In this document: piece after piece, positions 56,194 through 64,000 of the stretch
How positions within the stretch are numbered: the stretch's first letter is position 1
Layout of the letters: each line of letters opens with the position of its first letter
Assembly (NCBI RefSeq): GCF_041429785.1
Contig: NZ_CP163423.1
Span: 1,674,001 to 1,738,000 of the forward strand
From: Fretibacter rubidus
GTDB taxonomy: Bacteria; Pseudomonadota; Alphaproteobacteria; Caulobacterales; Maricaulaceae
Length of the DNA: 64,000 nucleotides
Reading direction: 5' to 3'
Notes under the pieces: generated by a model
Told to the model about the DNA's origin: nothing
What the model saw: only the letters and a program-made list of their open reading frames with translations
The model's database searches: none
Position numbers and translations under genes: made by a program

Positions 56194-56976
56194 CTATACA
56201 AACTCAACATCGCAGGAGCCAAAGCCCGCAACCGTCATTGTCATTTTATCACCTGCTACGACCGGCTCTAAAGGAACCAAAGAACCGGAAAGAATGATCT
56301 CGCCTGCCTCGAATGGTATTCCGTATTCTCCCAGAGTATTGGCAAGCCACGCCACGGCATTCTCTGGTGCGCCTTGCACGGCAGAGCCTGCACCGCGGCT
56401 TATCTCAACACCATTTTTTGCGACGACAGCCTCTAAAGCTGACAAGTCCAACTCCTGCGGATCAACTTTTTGCGCGCCGAGCACAAACACGCCGCAAGAC
56501 GCATTATCGGCAACAGTATCGCCGATTTTAATTTTCCAATCTTTGATGCGGCTATCAACGATTTCAAAACAAGGCTGCACATATTCCGTCGCGTCGAGCA
56601 CATCCTGAGCCGTAACGCCCGGCCCCTTCAGACCTTTCTTTAACTTAAACGCGATCTCAGCTTCCGCGCGCGGGGCAATATGATCCTTCATTTGGACTTT
56701 ACCGTTCGCCGCAAACATGGCGTCCGTCAAAAAACCAAAATCAGGCTGGAAGACGCCCAGCATGTCCTGCACAGGCTTGGACGTCACACCAATTTTCTTA
56801 CCAACGACGCGCTCGCCGTCCTGCTTTTGCCGCGCCTTTAAAAAAGCTAGCGATATTGCATATGCATCGTCCACAGTCATTTCAGGATAACGCTCAGTTA
56901 ATGGCGCCATAGGCTCTCCTGAACGCAGAGCGCCGTAAAGTTCCTGCCCTAACCGTTCTGAATTGAACCCGCTCAT
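56194..56976 (-). CDS. hsaE: 2-Hydroxypentadienoate hydratase type enzyme (HsaE)
   Basis: A 260-residue MhpD/DmpE-fold hydratase that adds water to the 2-hydroxydienoate fragment released by HsaD. Seen blocks are GKKIGVTSKPVQDMLGVFQP, PRAEAEIAFKL (metal Glu pair), CFEIVDSRIKDWKIKIGDTV and GEIILSGSLVPLEPV. It directly abuts hsaD (one-base overlap) and precedes hsaG by ten bases. Confidence 0.92.
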   Translation of the reverse strand: MSGFNSERLGQELYGALRSGEPMAPLTERYPEMTVDDAYAISLAFLKARQKQDGERVVGKKIGVTSKPVQDMLGVFQPDFGFLTDAMFAANGKVQMKDHIAPRAEAEIAFKLKKGLKGPGVTAQDVLDATEYVQPCFEIVDSRIKDWKIKIGDTVADNASCGVFVLGAQKVDPQELDLSALEAVVAKNGVEISRGAGSAVQGAPENAVAWLANTLGEYGIPFEAGEIILSGSLVPLEPVVAGDKMTMTVAGFGSCDVEFV

Positions 56977-57809
56977 TATCCGTTCACCAAAAAATCAATC
57001 GAAGCAGCATTAAATATTCGCGCATGCTCAATCATGACCCAATGCCCACATGCATTTAATTCAATCAGGCGAGAGTTTTCATTTGCCTTGATGCATTTCT
57101 CCTTACCTTGCGGGGGCATGAACTCGTCATTTGCCCCCCAAAAAGTCAAAATTGGGCAATTCAGCTCCGTCATCCGAGAGCCAAGCTCGGGCGTTTTCAT
57201 TGTTGTAAGAACTTCTTTAGGCTGCGTCTGCGCAACTGCCCATCGCATATCAATCAGCTCTTGCGTCACGTGTTTTGGATCGTATGTAAATAGCCGCATA
57301 ACCTCAGCCTGCGTCTCTTTGCTAACACCCGCCTTATTAGCCGCCATCATTTTAGCAATACCTGGCATGCCCCAATAATCGTCTTGCGGCTCCAAACATC
57401 CGGGCCCCATTAAAATGAGCTTCTTTACAAAATCCGGATTATTAAGCGCGATTTGAATAGCCACGCCGCCGCCGAGAGAATTCCCAACGAAACTGCACCT
57501 TTCAATACCAATCGCCTTTAGCCCTGCCATCAGCGTATCACAGAAAAGTTTGAGCGTATAATCTCCTAAATTCAATGGTTTATCACTATAACCGAAACCA
57601 ATCATGTCAGGCATGATGACGCGAAACCCTGCGGCAGCAAAGGCGTCTTTATTAAACTGAAAATTCGCCCAAGCGCTATTACCTGGCCCTGAGCCGTGCA
57701 GGAACACAACAGGATGACCCGCTCGGTCACCAAATTCCAAATAGTGCATGCGTATGGGACCGGCGTCGACATATCGACCTTCCGGCGGCCCTTTAATTTC
57801 GGACGACAT
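56976..57809 (-). CDS. hsaD: 4,9-DSHA meta-cleavage product hydrolase (HsaD)
   Basis: A 277-residue alpha/beta hydrolase that cuts the C-C bond of the meta-cleaved steroid A ring, giving HIP and a 2-hydroxydienoate. The oxyanion motif is VVFLHGSGPGNSAWANF, the Ser nucleophile is in SFVGNSLGGGVAIQIAL, the Asp in FWGANDEFMP and the His in NACGHWVMIEH. These are the features of the BphD/HsaD C-C hydrolase group. It overlaps hsaA by one base. Confidence 0.92.
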   Translation of the reverse strand: MSSEIKGPPEGRYVDAGPIRMHYLEFGDRAGHPVVFLHGSGPGNSAWANFQFNKDAFAAAGFRVIMPDMIGFGYSDKPLNLGDYTLKLFCDTLMAGLKAIGIERCSFVGNSLGGGVAIQIALNNPDFVKKLILMGPGCLEPQDDYWGMPGIAKMMAANKAGVSKETQAEVMRLFTYDPKHVTQELIDMRWAVAQTQPKEVLTTMKTPELGSRMTELNCPILTFWGANDEFMPPQGKEKCIKANENSRLIELNACGHWVMIEHARIFNAASIDFLVNG

Positions 57810-58987
57810 TAGAGGAAAAGATCGGTGTTTTCAGCGCCGAGCAATACGGCGCCATAATTACGACCAAAACTCACAGGATTGTTAGCAACATGCGCGCGCG
57901 CAATGTGCACATCATGCCAAATGTCTTGAATAGGGGAACCCTCATAGACACTACGGCCGCCAGCCACATCAAACAACATATCCATTGCCTTGATCATTTT
58001 CTCAATAACCAGACTGGCTTGGTAACGATATTTAATGCGGTCAATTAAAGGAATCTCTTCGCCGCTTTCAACCTGCTCCATCATTTTATCAAAATTACGG
58101 AACAAAACGACTTCAGTCTCATCAATCATATTCGCAACTTCGGCCACACGACGCGTCACATCAGGATCACTCGCAAGACGCGTTACATCCGTTGAGCTTC
58201 CCTGTGCATTATCAATAAAGAGCTGTAAGGCGTGCTTAACACCCCCAATAGCAGCGGAGCAAACCACACGAATGAAAGTCTGCGCCCATGGTATGTTATA
58301 CATTGGGCTTGTTTGAGGGTGCACACCATTAAAACCGTCCATCTGATGATGCGTGCGATAAGTCGGCACAAAGCACGGCTCATCAATGACAATGTCATTG
58401 GACCCTGTAGAGTGTAAACCCATAGGGAACCACGTGTCTTCGATAATGTAATCAGGCTTTGGAACCAGGAATGTGCGGTAATGTATTTTCTCTTTTCCTT
58501 GATCAAAAATGAGGCCCCCTAGGAGCACCCAGTCACAATGCGCGGACCCTGAACTCCACCCCCAACGACCAGAGAGTTTAAACCCACCATCAACCGTCTC
58601 AACTTTAGCGCCAGTAGGGTTATAAGACGATGATATAAGGGTATCAGGACCTGTCTTGCCGTAAACATCATCACAGGCCTTCGGATCCATCATCGCAAGC
58701 TGAAACGCGTGTATTGCAATGATACCCGTTGCCCAAGATGTTCCCATATCACGCTCAGCGATATCGATAGCGGCTCTAAAAAATTCGGAAGGATGGACCT
58801 CCATCCCGCCATACTGCTTTGGCAATACTGAACGGAAAAAACCAGAGTCGCGCAACGCCGTGATAACGGGCTCACTGATTCGTCTATTCTTACGTCCCTC
58901 AGCGGCATATTTTGAAATTACATCCAGAGCAGCAGAGACATCTAAGGTCTCTTCTGTTTCGACAGTTTTTAAAGCAGCTTGTCCCAT
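57809..58987 (-). CDS. hsaA: 3-HSA hydroxylase oxygenase subunit (HsaA), first gene of the steroid operon
   Basis: A 392-residue flavin-dependent monooxygenase with the acyl-CoA dehydrogenase fold. It hydroxylates the phenolic seco-steroid 3-HSA to a catechol, using reduced flavin supplied by HsaB. Signature regions are FRSVLPKQYGGMEVHPSEFF, LSGRWGWSSGSAHCDWVLLG and YRYQASLVIEKMIKAMDMLF, with the C-terminus IWHDVHIARAHVANNPVSFG. An acyl-CoA dehydrogenase role is unlikely because the catalytic Glu loop is absent. A strong ribosome binding site (GGAGGATACC) and a good promoter lie upstream. No hsaB-like reductase gene is in the window. Confidence 0.9.
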   Translation of the reverse strand: MGQAALKTVETEETLDVSAALDVISKYAAEGRKNRRISEPVITALRDSGFFRSVLPKQYGGMEVHPSEFFRAAIDIAERDMGTSWATGIIAIHAFQLAMMDPKACDDVYGKTGPDTLISSSYNPTGAKVETVDGGFKLSGRWGWSSGSAHCDWVLLGGLIFDQGKEKIHYRTFLVPKPDYIIEDTWFPMGLHSTGSNDIVIDEPCFVPTYRTHHQMDGFNGVHPQTSPMYNIPWAQTFIRVVCSAAIGGVKHALQLFIDNAQGSSTDVTRLASDPDVTRRVAEVANMIDETEVVLFRNFDKMMEQVESGEEIPLIDRIKYRYQASLVIEKMIKAMDMLFDVAGGRSVYEGSPIQDIWHDVHIARAHVANNPVSFGRNYGAVLLGAENTDLFL

Positions 58988-59104
58988 AATGGTATCCTCC
59001 GTTTCCTAGAGTATACTCCATATTGCGTAATTATCAACACGTTAAAATACGCATTTATGGATATTATGTCGCAAATTTAATCAAAATGCGTAATAAATTG
59101 GCAT
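58988..59104 (-). promoter_or_regulatory. Control region of the steroid operon with operator-like elements
   Basis: Minus-strand promoter: -35 TTGATA (59037-59032) and -10 TATACT (59015-59010), each five of six matches to consensus with a 16-base spacer. The near-palindrome TTGCGTAA (59023-59030) lies entirely inside the spacer. Related elements are ATACGCAT (59047-59054), TGTCGCAA (59067-59074) and ATGCGTAA (59086-59093). TGCGTA and TACGCA at 59024-59053 form a 30-bp dyad. This fits repression of the operon by a dimeric regulator. Confidence 0.65.
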
Positions 59105-60619
59105 TTAATTGCGCTTCAAAAGATATTTTTGAACTTTTCCAGACGCATTTCTCGGCAAAGAGTCGTGAAAAGTAACGCCGCGCGGCACCTTATAATTTGC
59201 CATATGAGCCCGTGACCAAACAATGATAGCCGCCTCATCCAGTGCAGGCGCAACGATATGGGCATGAGTAACTTCGCCCAGGCGGTCATCCTTCACCCCG
59301 ATAACAGCTACATCCTGCACATCAGGGTGTTGCAGCAAAACCTTCTCAATCTCAGCTGGGTAGCAGTTAAACCCGCCGACAATCACCATATCTTTTTTAC
59401 GGTCTGTGATTTTGACGTAACCTCGGTCATCAGAAATTCCAACATCGCCCGTCTTGAGCCAACCCTCGGGTGTAATCGCCTCAGCTGTCGCGGACGGGTC
59501 ATCCAAATACCCCTGCATGACATTAAAACCCTTCACCCAGATTTCACCAGCCTCACCCGTAGGGACGTCAAATCCTTCATCATCCACAATGCGCACAAAT
59601 GTGCCGTCCAGTGGGCGGCCACACGTTTTGGCTATGGTCTCTACATCATCAGTCGCCGAACACAGACTTACAACACCCGTGGACTCGGTCAGGCCATAGG
59701 CTGAATAAACATTATCAATCGCCAGATCCTCTCGCATTTTTCGGATAAGGTCGACAGGAATCGTCGTTGCTCCAGTTGTCGCAATTCGCAGGGACGAGAT
59801 ATCGAAATCATTGCGTTGCGGATAATCCAGCAATGTTTGAAAAATTGTTGGAGCGCCCGGCATAACAGTAATTTTATCGTCTTGGATTTGCTCCAAAACC
59901 TTAGCGGGATCATAGATCGCAAGCGGATAAATGGCAGCACCCTTTATCAAACAGGCCAGCCAACCTGCTTTATAGCCGAAGCTATGAAAGAAGGGATTGA
60001 CCACCAAATAACGGTCCTTTTCAGTCATACCAATCGCGGATGAAAACGCCTCGAAGACTTTGATATTCTGACCATGTGAGCTCATAGCCCCCTTAGGCGC
60101 GCCCGTCGTGCCGGAGGTAAATATAATATCAGCGAGGTCATCTTCATTTACGCGCGGCTCAGTCACAGCCTCTCCCGCACGGGACAGATAATTTTCAAAC
60201 GGCGCAGTTGATAACCCATCCTGCATGATCACAGTTTGCTTGAGGTCAGGTAAGTCAAACTCGCTTAAAGTTGCCTCGTAATCCTGACCTAAAAACCCGC
60301 GAATCGTGAAGAGAAATCTACACCGCGCACGCTTCAATATGTCTGCGGCTTCACTGCCTTTATACCGCGTGTTGAGCGTCACCAAAACACCCCCCAGCAT
60401 TTGTCCCGCCAGAGCGACAATAACCCATTGCGCGGAATTAGGCGCCCATATCGCAAAGCTGTCGCCCTTTTTCAGCCCCTCTGCCTCCATAACCCCAGCA
60501 ATGCGGCCGACAACGTCAGACAACTCTTGATATGTGAAGGACATATCGCCATCCTGCAATGCAAGGGCGTCAGCTTGCTGCGCCGCTTGTTTTAGCAGAG
60601 CATGTGGAATTGTGAGCAT
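59105..60619 (-). CDS. fadD3: Acyl-CoA synthetase FadD3-like
   Basis: A 504-residue AMP-forming ligase. Start ATG 60619 has AAGG upstream; the open frame to 60703 adds a basic tail that overlaps the divergent operator region and is not conserved. Motifs are IIFTSGTTGAPKGAMSSHG (ATP loop), VYSAYGLTESTGVVSLCS, GWLKTGDVGISDDRGYVKIT and NASGKVQKYLLK with the C-terminal Lys. Mycobacterial FadD3 activates HIP to HIP-CoA, the entry to the C/D-ring pathway encoded here. Other substrates are possible; the identification rests on context. Confidence 0.8.
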   Translation of the reverse strand: MLTIPHALLKQAAQQADALALQDGDMSFTYQELSDVVGRIAGVMEAEGLKKGDSFAIWAPNSAQWVIVALAGQMLGGVLVTLNTRYKGSEAADILKRARCRFLFTIRGFLGQDYEATLSEFDLPDLKQTVIMQDGLSTAPFENYLSRAGEAVTEPRVNEDDLADIIFTSGTTGAPKGAMSSHGQNIKVFEAFSSAIGMTEKDRYLVVNPFFHSFGYKAGWLACLIKGAAIYPLAIYDPAKVLEQIQDDKITVMPGAPTIFQTLLDYPQRNDFDISSLRIATTGATTIPVDLIRKMREDLAIDNVYSAYGLTESTGVVSLCSATDDVETIAKTCGRPLDGTFVRIVDDEGFDVPTGEAGEIWVKGFNVMQGYLDDPSATAEAITPEGWLKTGDVGISDDRGYVKITDRKKDMVIVGGFNCYPAEIEKVLLQHPDVQDVAVIGVKDDRLGEVTHAHIVAPALDEAAIIVWSRAHMANYKVPRGVTFHDSLPRNASGKVQKYLLKRN

Positions 60620-60714
60620 AACAGACCTTAATTTACGCAAAACATATCTTTGGCTATAGATTTTTACCTGAATGCGCAATATATCTATTAAAATTTTACG
60701 CAAAATGAGACTGT
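60620..60714. promoter_or_regulatory. Divergent control region fadD3 / SDR operon with repeated operator elements
   Basis: This 95-bp region carries TTACGCAA twice (60633-60640 and 60696-60703) and ATGCGCAA (60672-60679). TGCGCA and TACGCA at 60673-60702 form a dyad of exactly 30 bp, the same length and half-sites as the one in front of hsaA, and share the TGCGyAAT start. Promoter hexamers are not clear enough to call. Confidence 0.6.
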
Positions 60715-61470
60715 ATGAAATTCAAAGATAAAACGATTATCATCACTGGCGGCGGAAAAGGCATAGGACGCGCCATCACAGAGCGCTTTGTTTCAGAAGG
60801 TGCACACGTCATAATATGTGGCCGTCGAGACCCAGAGACATTGCCGGAAAATACGCATTTCCTTGCGCTCGATATCAGAGAAGCTGAAGCCGCACAGACG
60901 CTAATCGACTTTGCCATCGAAAAGACTGGCCGCATAGATTGCCTGATTAACAATGCAGGCGGCGGCCCGCCCGTTGCCAGTGCAGAGGCCAGCCCACGCC
61001 TGACGGAAAAAATAGTGGCTTTAAACCTGATGGCCCCGATATACCTCTCACAGGCCGCCTACCCTCACCTCAAGAAAACCAACGGCTCAATTGTCAATAT
61101 TTCAAGCGTATCTGCCACCCGGTCCTCACCAGGCAGTGTCGTATATGGCGCGTCAAAGGCAGGGCTTCTGGCCGTGACAACCTCACTCGCTATGGAATGG
61201 GCCCCTGAAATTCGGGTAAACGCTATTATAGTCGGACTTGTCAAAACCGAAGCCAGTGAAGATCATTATGGGGGCGTAAAGGGCATGGCACATTTATCAA
61301 GTGCACTTCCTATGAAACGCATGGGCGCGCCAGATGACATCGCCAAAGCCTGCGCCTTTCTCGCCGATAGTGAAAACAGCTATGTTTCAGGCGCGGCATT
61401 AGAAGTGTTTGGCGGCGGTGAACCGCCCTATTTCCTCAAGATTGCAGAAGAGGCCTATAATCTAAAATGA
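60715..61470 (+). CDS. Short-chain dehydrogenase/reductase (steroid locus)
   Basis: A 251-residue classical SDR with IIITGGGKGIGRAITERF, INNAGGGPP, the Ser in IVNISSVSATRSSPGSVV and Tyr/Lys in YGASKAGLLAVTTSLAMEWA. It probably acts on a hydroxysteroid or hydroxyacyl-CoA. It is the first of three plus-strand genes, divergent from fadD3, and is coupled to the next by ATGA. Confidence 0.87.
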   Translation: MKFKDKTIIITGGGKGIGRAITERFVSEGAHVIICGRRDPETLPENTHFLALDIREAEAAQTLIDFAIEKTGRIDCLINNAGGGPPVASAEASPRLTEKIVALNLMAPIYLSQAAYPHLKKTNGSIVNISSVSATRSSPGSVVYGASKAGLLAVTTSLAMEWAPEIRVNAIIVGLVKTEASEDHYGGVKGMAHLSSALPMKRMGAPDDIAKACAFLADSENSYVSGAALEVFGGGEPPYFLKIAEEAYNLK

Positions 61471-61973
61471 CGGAGTTTGAACACCGTCTCGCCGCCGTTG
61501 AGGCAGAGCTCGCCATTCGGAATGTGATTGCCCGATACGGACTGGCGGCCGATTGCGGCAATATCGAAATCGCACTGACCTGTCATACTAAAGATGCCAC
61601 CTATATCGTCAGCAACCCTGACGCAGGACGGAACAAAGCAGCTGGACGCGACCTTGAACTTGTCGGACATGAAGCCATTACCGCAATGCTACAATCTGAA
61701 CGGCATCAATCCTTACTGCCAAACTGCGCGCATACTATTGGCCCTTTGGTCGTTGAAATCATGCAGGACACTGCCAAGGTCATTGGCTATTCGCGCGTCT
61801 ATAATGCAGTCGACGGGGACGCGCATATAATGAGAGTCGCTTTTAATCGCTGGGATATGCGCAAAGACCTTCACGACTGGAAAATTGCCCGCCGCGAGAG
61901 CCGAGTGATGGGGGAAGAGGCAGCACAAGACCTATTACAAATGGCGTTATCGCCGCATGAGGACAGCCTATGA
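61467..61973 (+). CDS. SnoaL-like (NTF2-fold) protein
   Basis: A 168-residue NTF2-fold protein of the SnoaL-like/scytalone-dehydratase type. It starts with a helical EHRLAAVEAELAIRNVIARY followed by GLAADCGNIEIALTCHTKDA and later VVEIMQDTAKVIGYSRVYNA. The KSI catalytic set is not visible, unlike the protein at 40779. It is bracketed by two SDR genes with ATGA couplings on both sides, suggesting a dehydratase or binding partner for their substrate. Confidence 0.82.
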   Translation: MTEFEHRLAAVEAELAIRNVIARYGLAADCGNIEIALTCHTKDATYIVSNPDAGRNKAAGRDLELVGHEAITAMLQSERHQSLLPNCAHTIGPLVVEIMQDTAKVIGYSRVYNAVDGDAHIMRVAFNRWDMRKDLHDWKIARRESRVMGEEAAQDLLQMALSPHEDSL

Positions 61974-62791
61974 CGGATGTGAACGGCAAAGTAACCTGGA
62001 TTACAGGCGCATCCTCAGGCATTGGGGCGGCTCTCGCCAAAGTGTTTTCCGATGCAGGCTCTGACATTATTTTGTCAGGACGTAATATTGCCGCCCTCGA
62101 AAGTGTTGCCGACGCATTGTCAACCAAAACTCTGATTTTACCTTTTGAGGTCACGGATTATGAGGGCCTGAAATCCCATGTTGATGAGGCCTGGAACTGG
62201 TTGGGTCACGTGGACATATTGATAAACAACGCTGGTGTCAGTCAACGTAGTTTGGCCATTCACACAAAGCCGCAGGTTTATACAGATTTACTAAATATTG
62301 ATCTCATCGCACCGATTTGGCTGACCCAATTAAATCTTCCGAACATGGTAGAGTTAGGCGGAGCGCATATAGTTGCTATTAGCTCTATTGCAGGGCGTAT
62401 TGGCGCACCACTTCGCACAGCATATTCTGCTGCAAAGCATGGGCTCATTGGATATATGGACGCGCTGAGGGCTGAAGTTGAGCTTCACCATAGTATCCAT
62501 GTGACCAATGTTCTTCCCGGGGCAATCGCAACCAATGTTGCCCACAACGCGCTGACGAAGGACGGCACGAAACTCGGTAAGTCCGCCGAGAATATTGATA
62601 ATGGCGATGACCCTTTAGATTGCGCGAGAGCTATATTAGAAGCCGTTCAAAATAGAAAGCCGGAACTTATCCACGCCAATAGCTTTGAACTTAACATCAC
62701 CAATTTGCGCCACAGCGATCCAGATGCATTTTTCAAAATGATTGGAGACGTCGGCGCGCAGACCGCGGCAGGCACAAAGAAGTGGGAGTGA
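61970..62791 (+). CDS. Short-chain dehydrogenase (DHRS7-like)
   Basis: A 273-residue SDR with WITGASSGIGAALAKVFSDA, INNAGVSQRSLAIHT, Ser in IVAISSIAGRIGAPLRTA, YSAAKHGLIGYMDALRAEV and NVLPGAIATNVAHNAL. The family resembles eukaryotic DHRS7, some of which act on steroids or retinoids. It ends the three-gene plus-strand unit. The substrate is unknown. Confidence 0.86.
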   Translation: MTDVNGKVTWITGASSGIGAALAKVFSDAGSDIILSGRNIAALESVADALSTKTLILPFEVTDYEGLKSHVDEAWNWLGHVDILINNAGVSQRSLAIHTKPQVYTDLLNIDLIAPIWLTQLNLPNMVELGGAHIVAISSIAGRIGAPLRTAYSAAKHGLIGYMDALRAEVELHHSIHVTNVLPGAIATNVAHNALTKDGTKLGKSAENIDNGDDPLDCARAILEAVQNRKPELIHANSFELNITNLRHSDPDAFFKMIGDVGAQTAAGTKKWE

Positions 62792-62876
62792 GGATACAAA
62801 AGATAGTAAATAGTGACGACTGTACTTTTTATATTCTCGCCATTCGAAATGTCGTTATTCATCCTGCCCTTTTAAC

Positions 62877-63920
62877 TTAATAATCAATATAACCCTCAGG
62901 CCCGGGCGTATACATCAGCTTGTAATTTGGTTTCGTCAGCTCTTGGTCCAGTTTAAATTTTTCGACCAAATTCGGATTAGAGATGTAATGACGTCCAAAG
63001 CTTATGGCGTCAGCCTGCTCTGCCGCGAGAGCCCGGTTTCCTCGTTCTAAATCATAGCTGTCATTTAAGATAACCGGGCCGTCAAATTCAGATGCAAGCG
63101 CGATATTATCAACGCCCGCCTTCATGCGAATAACATGCAGATAGGCGAGGCGCATTGGGTTTATGATTTTTATAAGGGCGCGGAATGTTTCTTCTGGGTT
63201 ATCATCGCTTAAGTCATTAAATGGATTGCCGGGACAAATACGGATGCCAACACGCCCTGCCCCGACCTCTTGCGTTATTGCGTCTAAGACCTCGATTACA
63301 AACCGCAAACGGTTTTCCAGTGAGCCGCCATACTCATCACTGCGCTTATTCGTTCCCGTCGATAAAAACTGCGCAGGAAGATAGCCACTCGTGCAGTGAA
63401 GTTCTACGCCGTCACACCCCGCCGCCACTGCTTTACGCGCAGCCTCACGGAAATCTTGAACAGTTTGCTTTATATCTGTGAGGGTCATGGCTTCAGGTTC
63501 TTCAAACGGCACCATACCAGCAGCGTCTGTGTACATTTCACCCTCAGCCTTAATCGCACTTGGCGCAAGCGTACGGGAACCATCAGGTTTATTGTGAGCA
63601 CTCGCCACGCGCCCACAATGCATTAACTGCATGACAATTTTGCCACCTTTCGCGTGAACAGCTTGCACGACGGAGGCCCAGCCCTTGACCTGCGCATCCG
63701 TTACGATACCGGGCGTGCGAACATAGCCCTTGCCGTCAAAACTTGGGTAAACACCTTCTGTGATGATTAGCCCCGCGCTTGCACGCTGCGCATAATATTC
63801 GACATTCATCGCTGATGGGGCATCATTCTCATTGGCACGCGAGCGCGTCATCGGCGCCATAAAAATACGGTTCGCACAATGGATATCGCCGAGCTGTATT
63901 GGGTCAAAAAGTGTTGGCAT
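62877..63920 (-). CDS. Old Yellow Enzyme-family alkene reductase with a variant active site
   Basis: A 347-residue FMN-dependent TIM-barrel ene-reductase. FMN and substrate segments are RIFMAPMTRSRANENDAPSA, GKIVMQLMHCGRVA and KRSDEYGGSLENRLRFVIEV. The catalytic loop reads GVELHCTSGYLPAQFLSTGT, so the His-x-x-Asn/His pair of the family is His-x-x-Ser. It may reduce an alpha,beta-unsaturated keto-steroid, but neighbouring genes give only circumstantial support. It is convergent with the SDR unit and its start is at ATG 63920. Confidence 0.88.
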   Translation of the reverse strand: MPTLFDPIQLGDIHCANRIFMAPMTRSRANENDAPSAMNVEYYAQRASAGLIITEGVYPSFDGKGYVRTPGIVTDAQVKGWASVVQAVHAKGGKIVMQLMHCGRVASAHNKPDGSRTLAPSAIKAEGEMYTDAAGMVPFEEPEAMTLTDIKQTVQDFREAARKAVAAGCDGVELHCTSGYLPAQFLSTGTNKRSDEYGGSLENRLRFVIEVLDAITQEVGAGRVGIRICPGNPFNDLSDDNPEETFRALIKIINPMRLAYLHVIRMKAGVDNIALASEFDGPVILNDSYDLERGNRALAAEQADAISFGRHYISNPNLVEKFKLDQELTKPNYKLMYTPGPEGYIDY

Positions 63921-64000
63921 AATCGGGACTATCTCACTCTTATTTTTGGGAATTTTGCATTGCGGCGCATGGTTTTTAGAAACTGTCCAATCGGTGCCGC

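Noticed and set aside
63950-63970. Steroid operator copy upstream of the Old Yellow Enzyme gene
   Set aside because: ATTGCGGCGCAT contains TGCG and CGCA halves but at a much shorter spacing than the 30-bp dyads, so it is not the same element.

Overview
The window looks like chromosome from a marine alphaproteobacterium of the Caulobacterales/Maricaulales type (Hyphomonadaceae, Robiginitomaculum or Hellea-like). The grounds are the Oar-type TonB receptor, a Tat-exported PhoD, and the gene order ppx-rlmE / guaB-MAPEG-RsmB-like-guaA, which resembles Caulobacter relatives. The placement is an inference from gene content, not a computed phylogeny.

Region 1 (1-14.5 kb) starts with the N-terminus of an exported lipoprotein, thiE, a Sel1-repeat protein and a fasciclin protein. 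It continues as a nucleotide-scavenging neighbourhood: thymidine kinase, a 2-oxoglutarate/Fe(II) oxygenase, two NupC nucleoside transporters, uridine kinase, a large TonB-dependent receptor, a frameshifted PhoD and AMP nucleosidase. Region 2 (14.5-21 kb) holds an unknown protein and a cell-surface locus: PapD-like chaperone, secreted protein, a usher-like barrel of about 1,100 residues with SdrD-type Ig domains, and a small exported protein. Region 3 (21-37 kb) is housekeeping: guaA, an RsmB-family methyltransferase, a MAPEG protein, guaB, an amidohydrolase lipoprotein, rlmE, ppx, a SulP transporter, an isoprenylcysteine methyltransferase-like protein, a DUF442 protein, tkt, feoB and feoA. It ends with tRNA-Phe(GAA) and a strong promoter for it.

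Region 4 (37.5-64 kb) is a steroid-nucleus degradation island. A run of 23 minus-strand genes with almost no gaps (58987 down to 37523) encodes ring A/B cleavage (HsaA, D, E, G, F, C) followed by ring C/D (HIP) degradation: IpdA, IpdB, IpdC, EchA20, FadA6, FadE30 and other FadE proteins, IpdF, a MaoC protein, a true delta5-3-ketosteroid isomerase, a thiolase and a ferredoxin reductase. Upstream lie fadD3 (minus), a divergent three-gene operon (SDR, SnoaL-like, SDR) and an Old Yellow Enzyme homologue. HsaB, KshAB, KstD and any regulator are not in the window. The operon promoter has a palindromic TTGCGTAA element inside its spacer, and a 30-bp dyad TGCGyAAT...TACGCA recurs in the fadD3/SDR divergent region. 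This is the best candidate for an undescribed regulatory circuit. The stretch between tRNA-Phe and the island has a perfect 12-bp tandem repeat and a possible excisionase remnant, hinting that the island arrived by integration.
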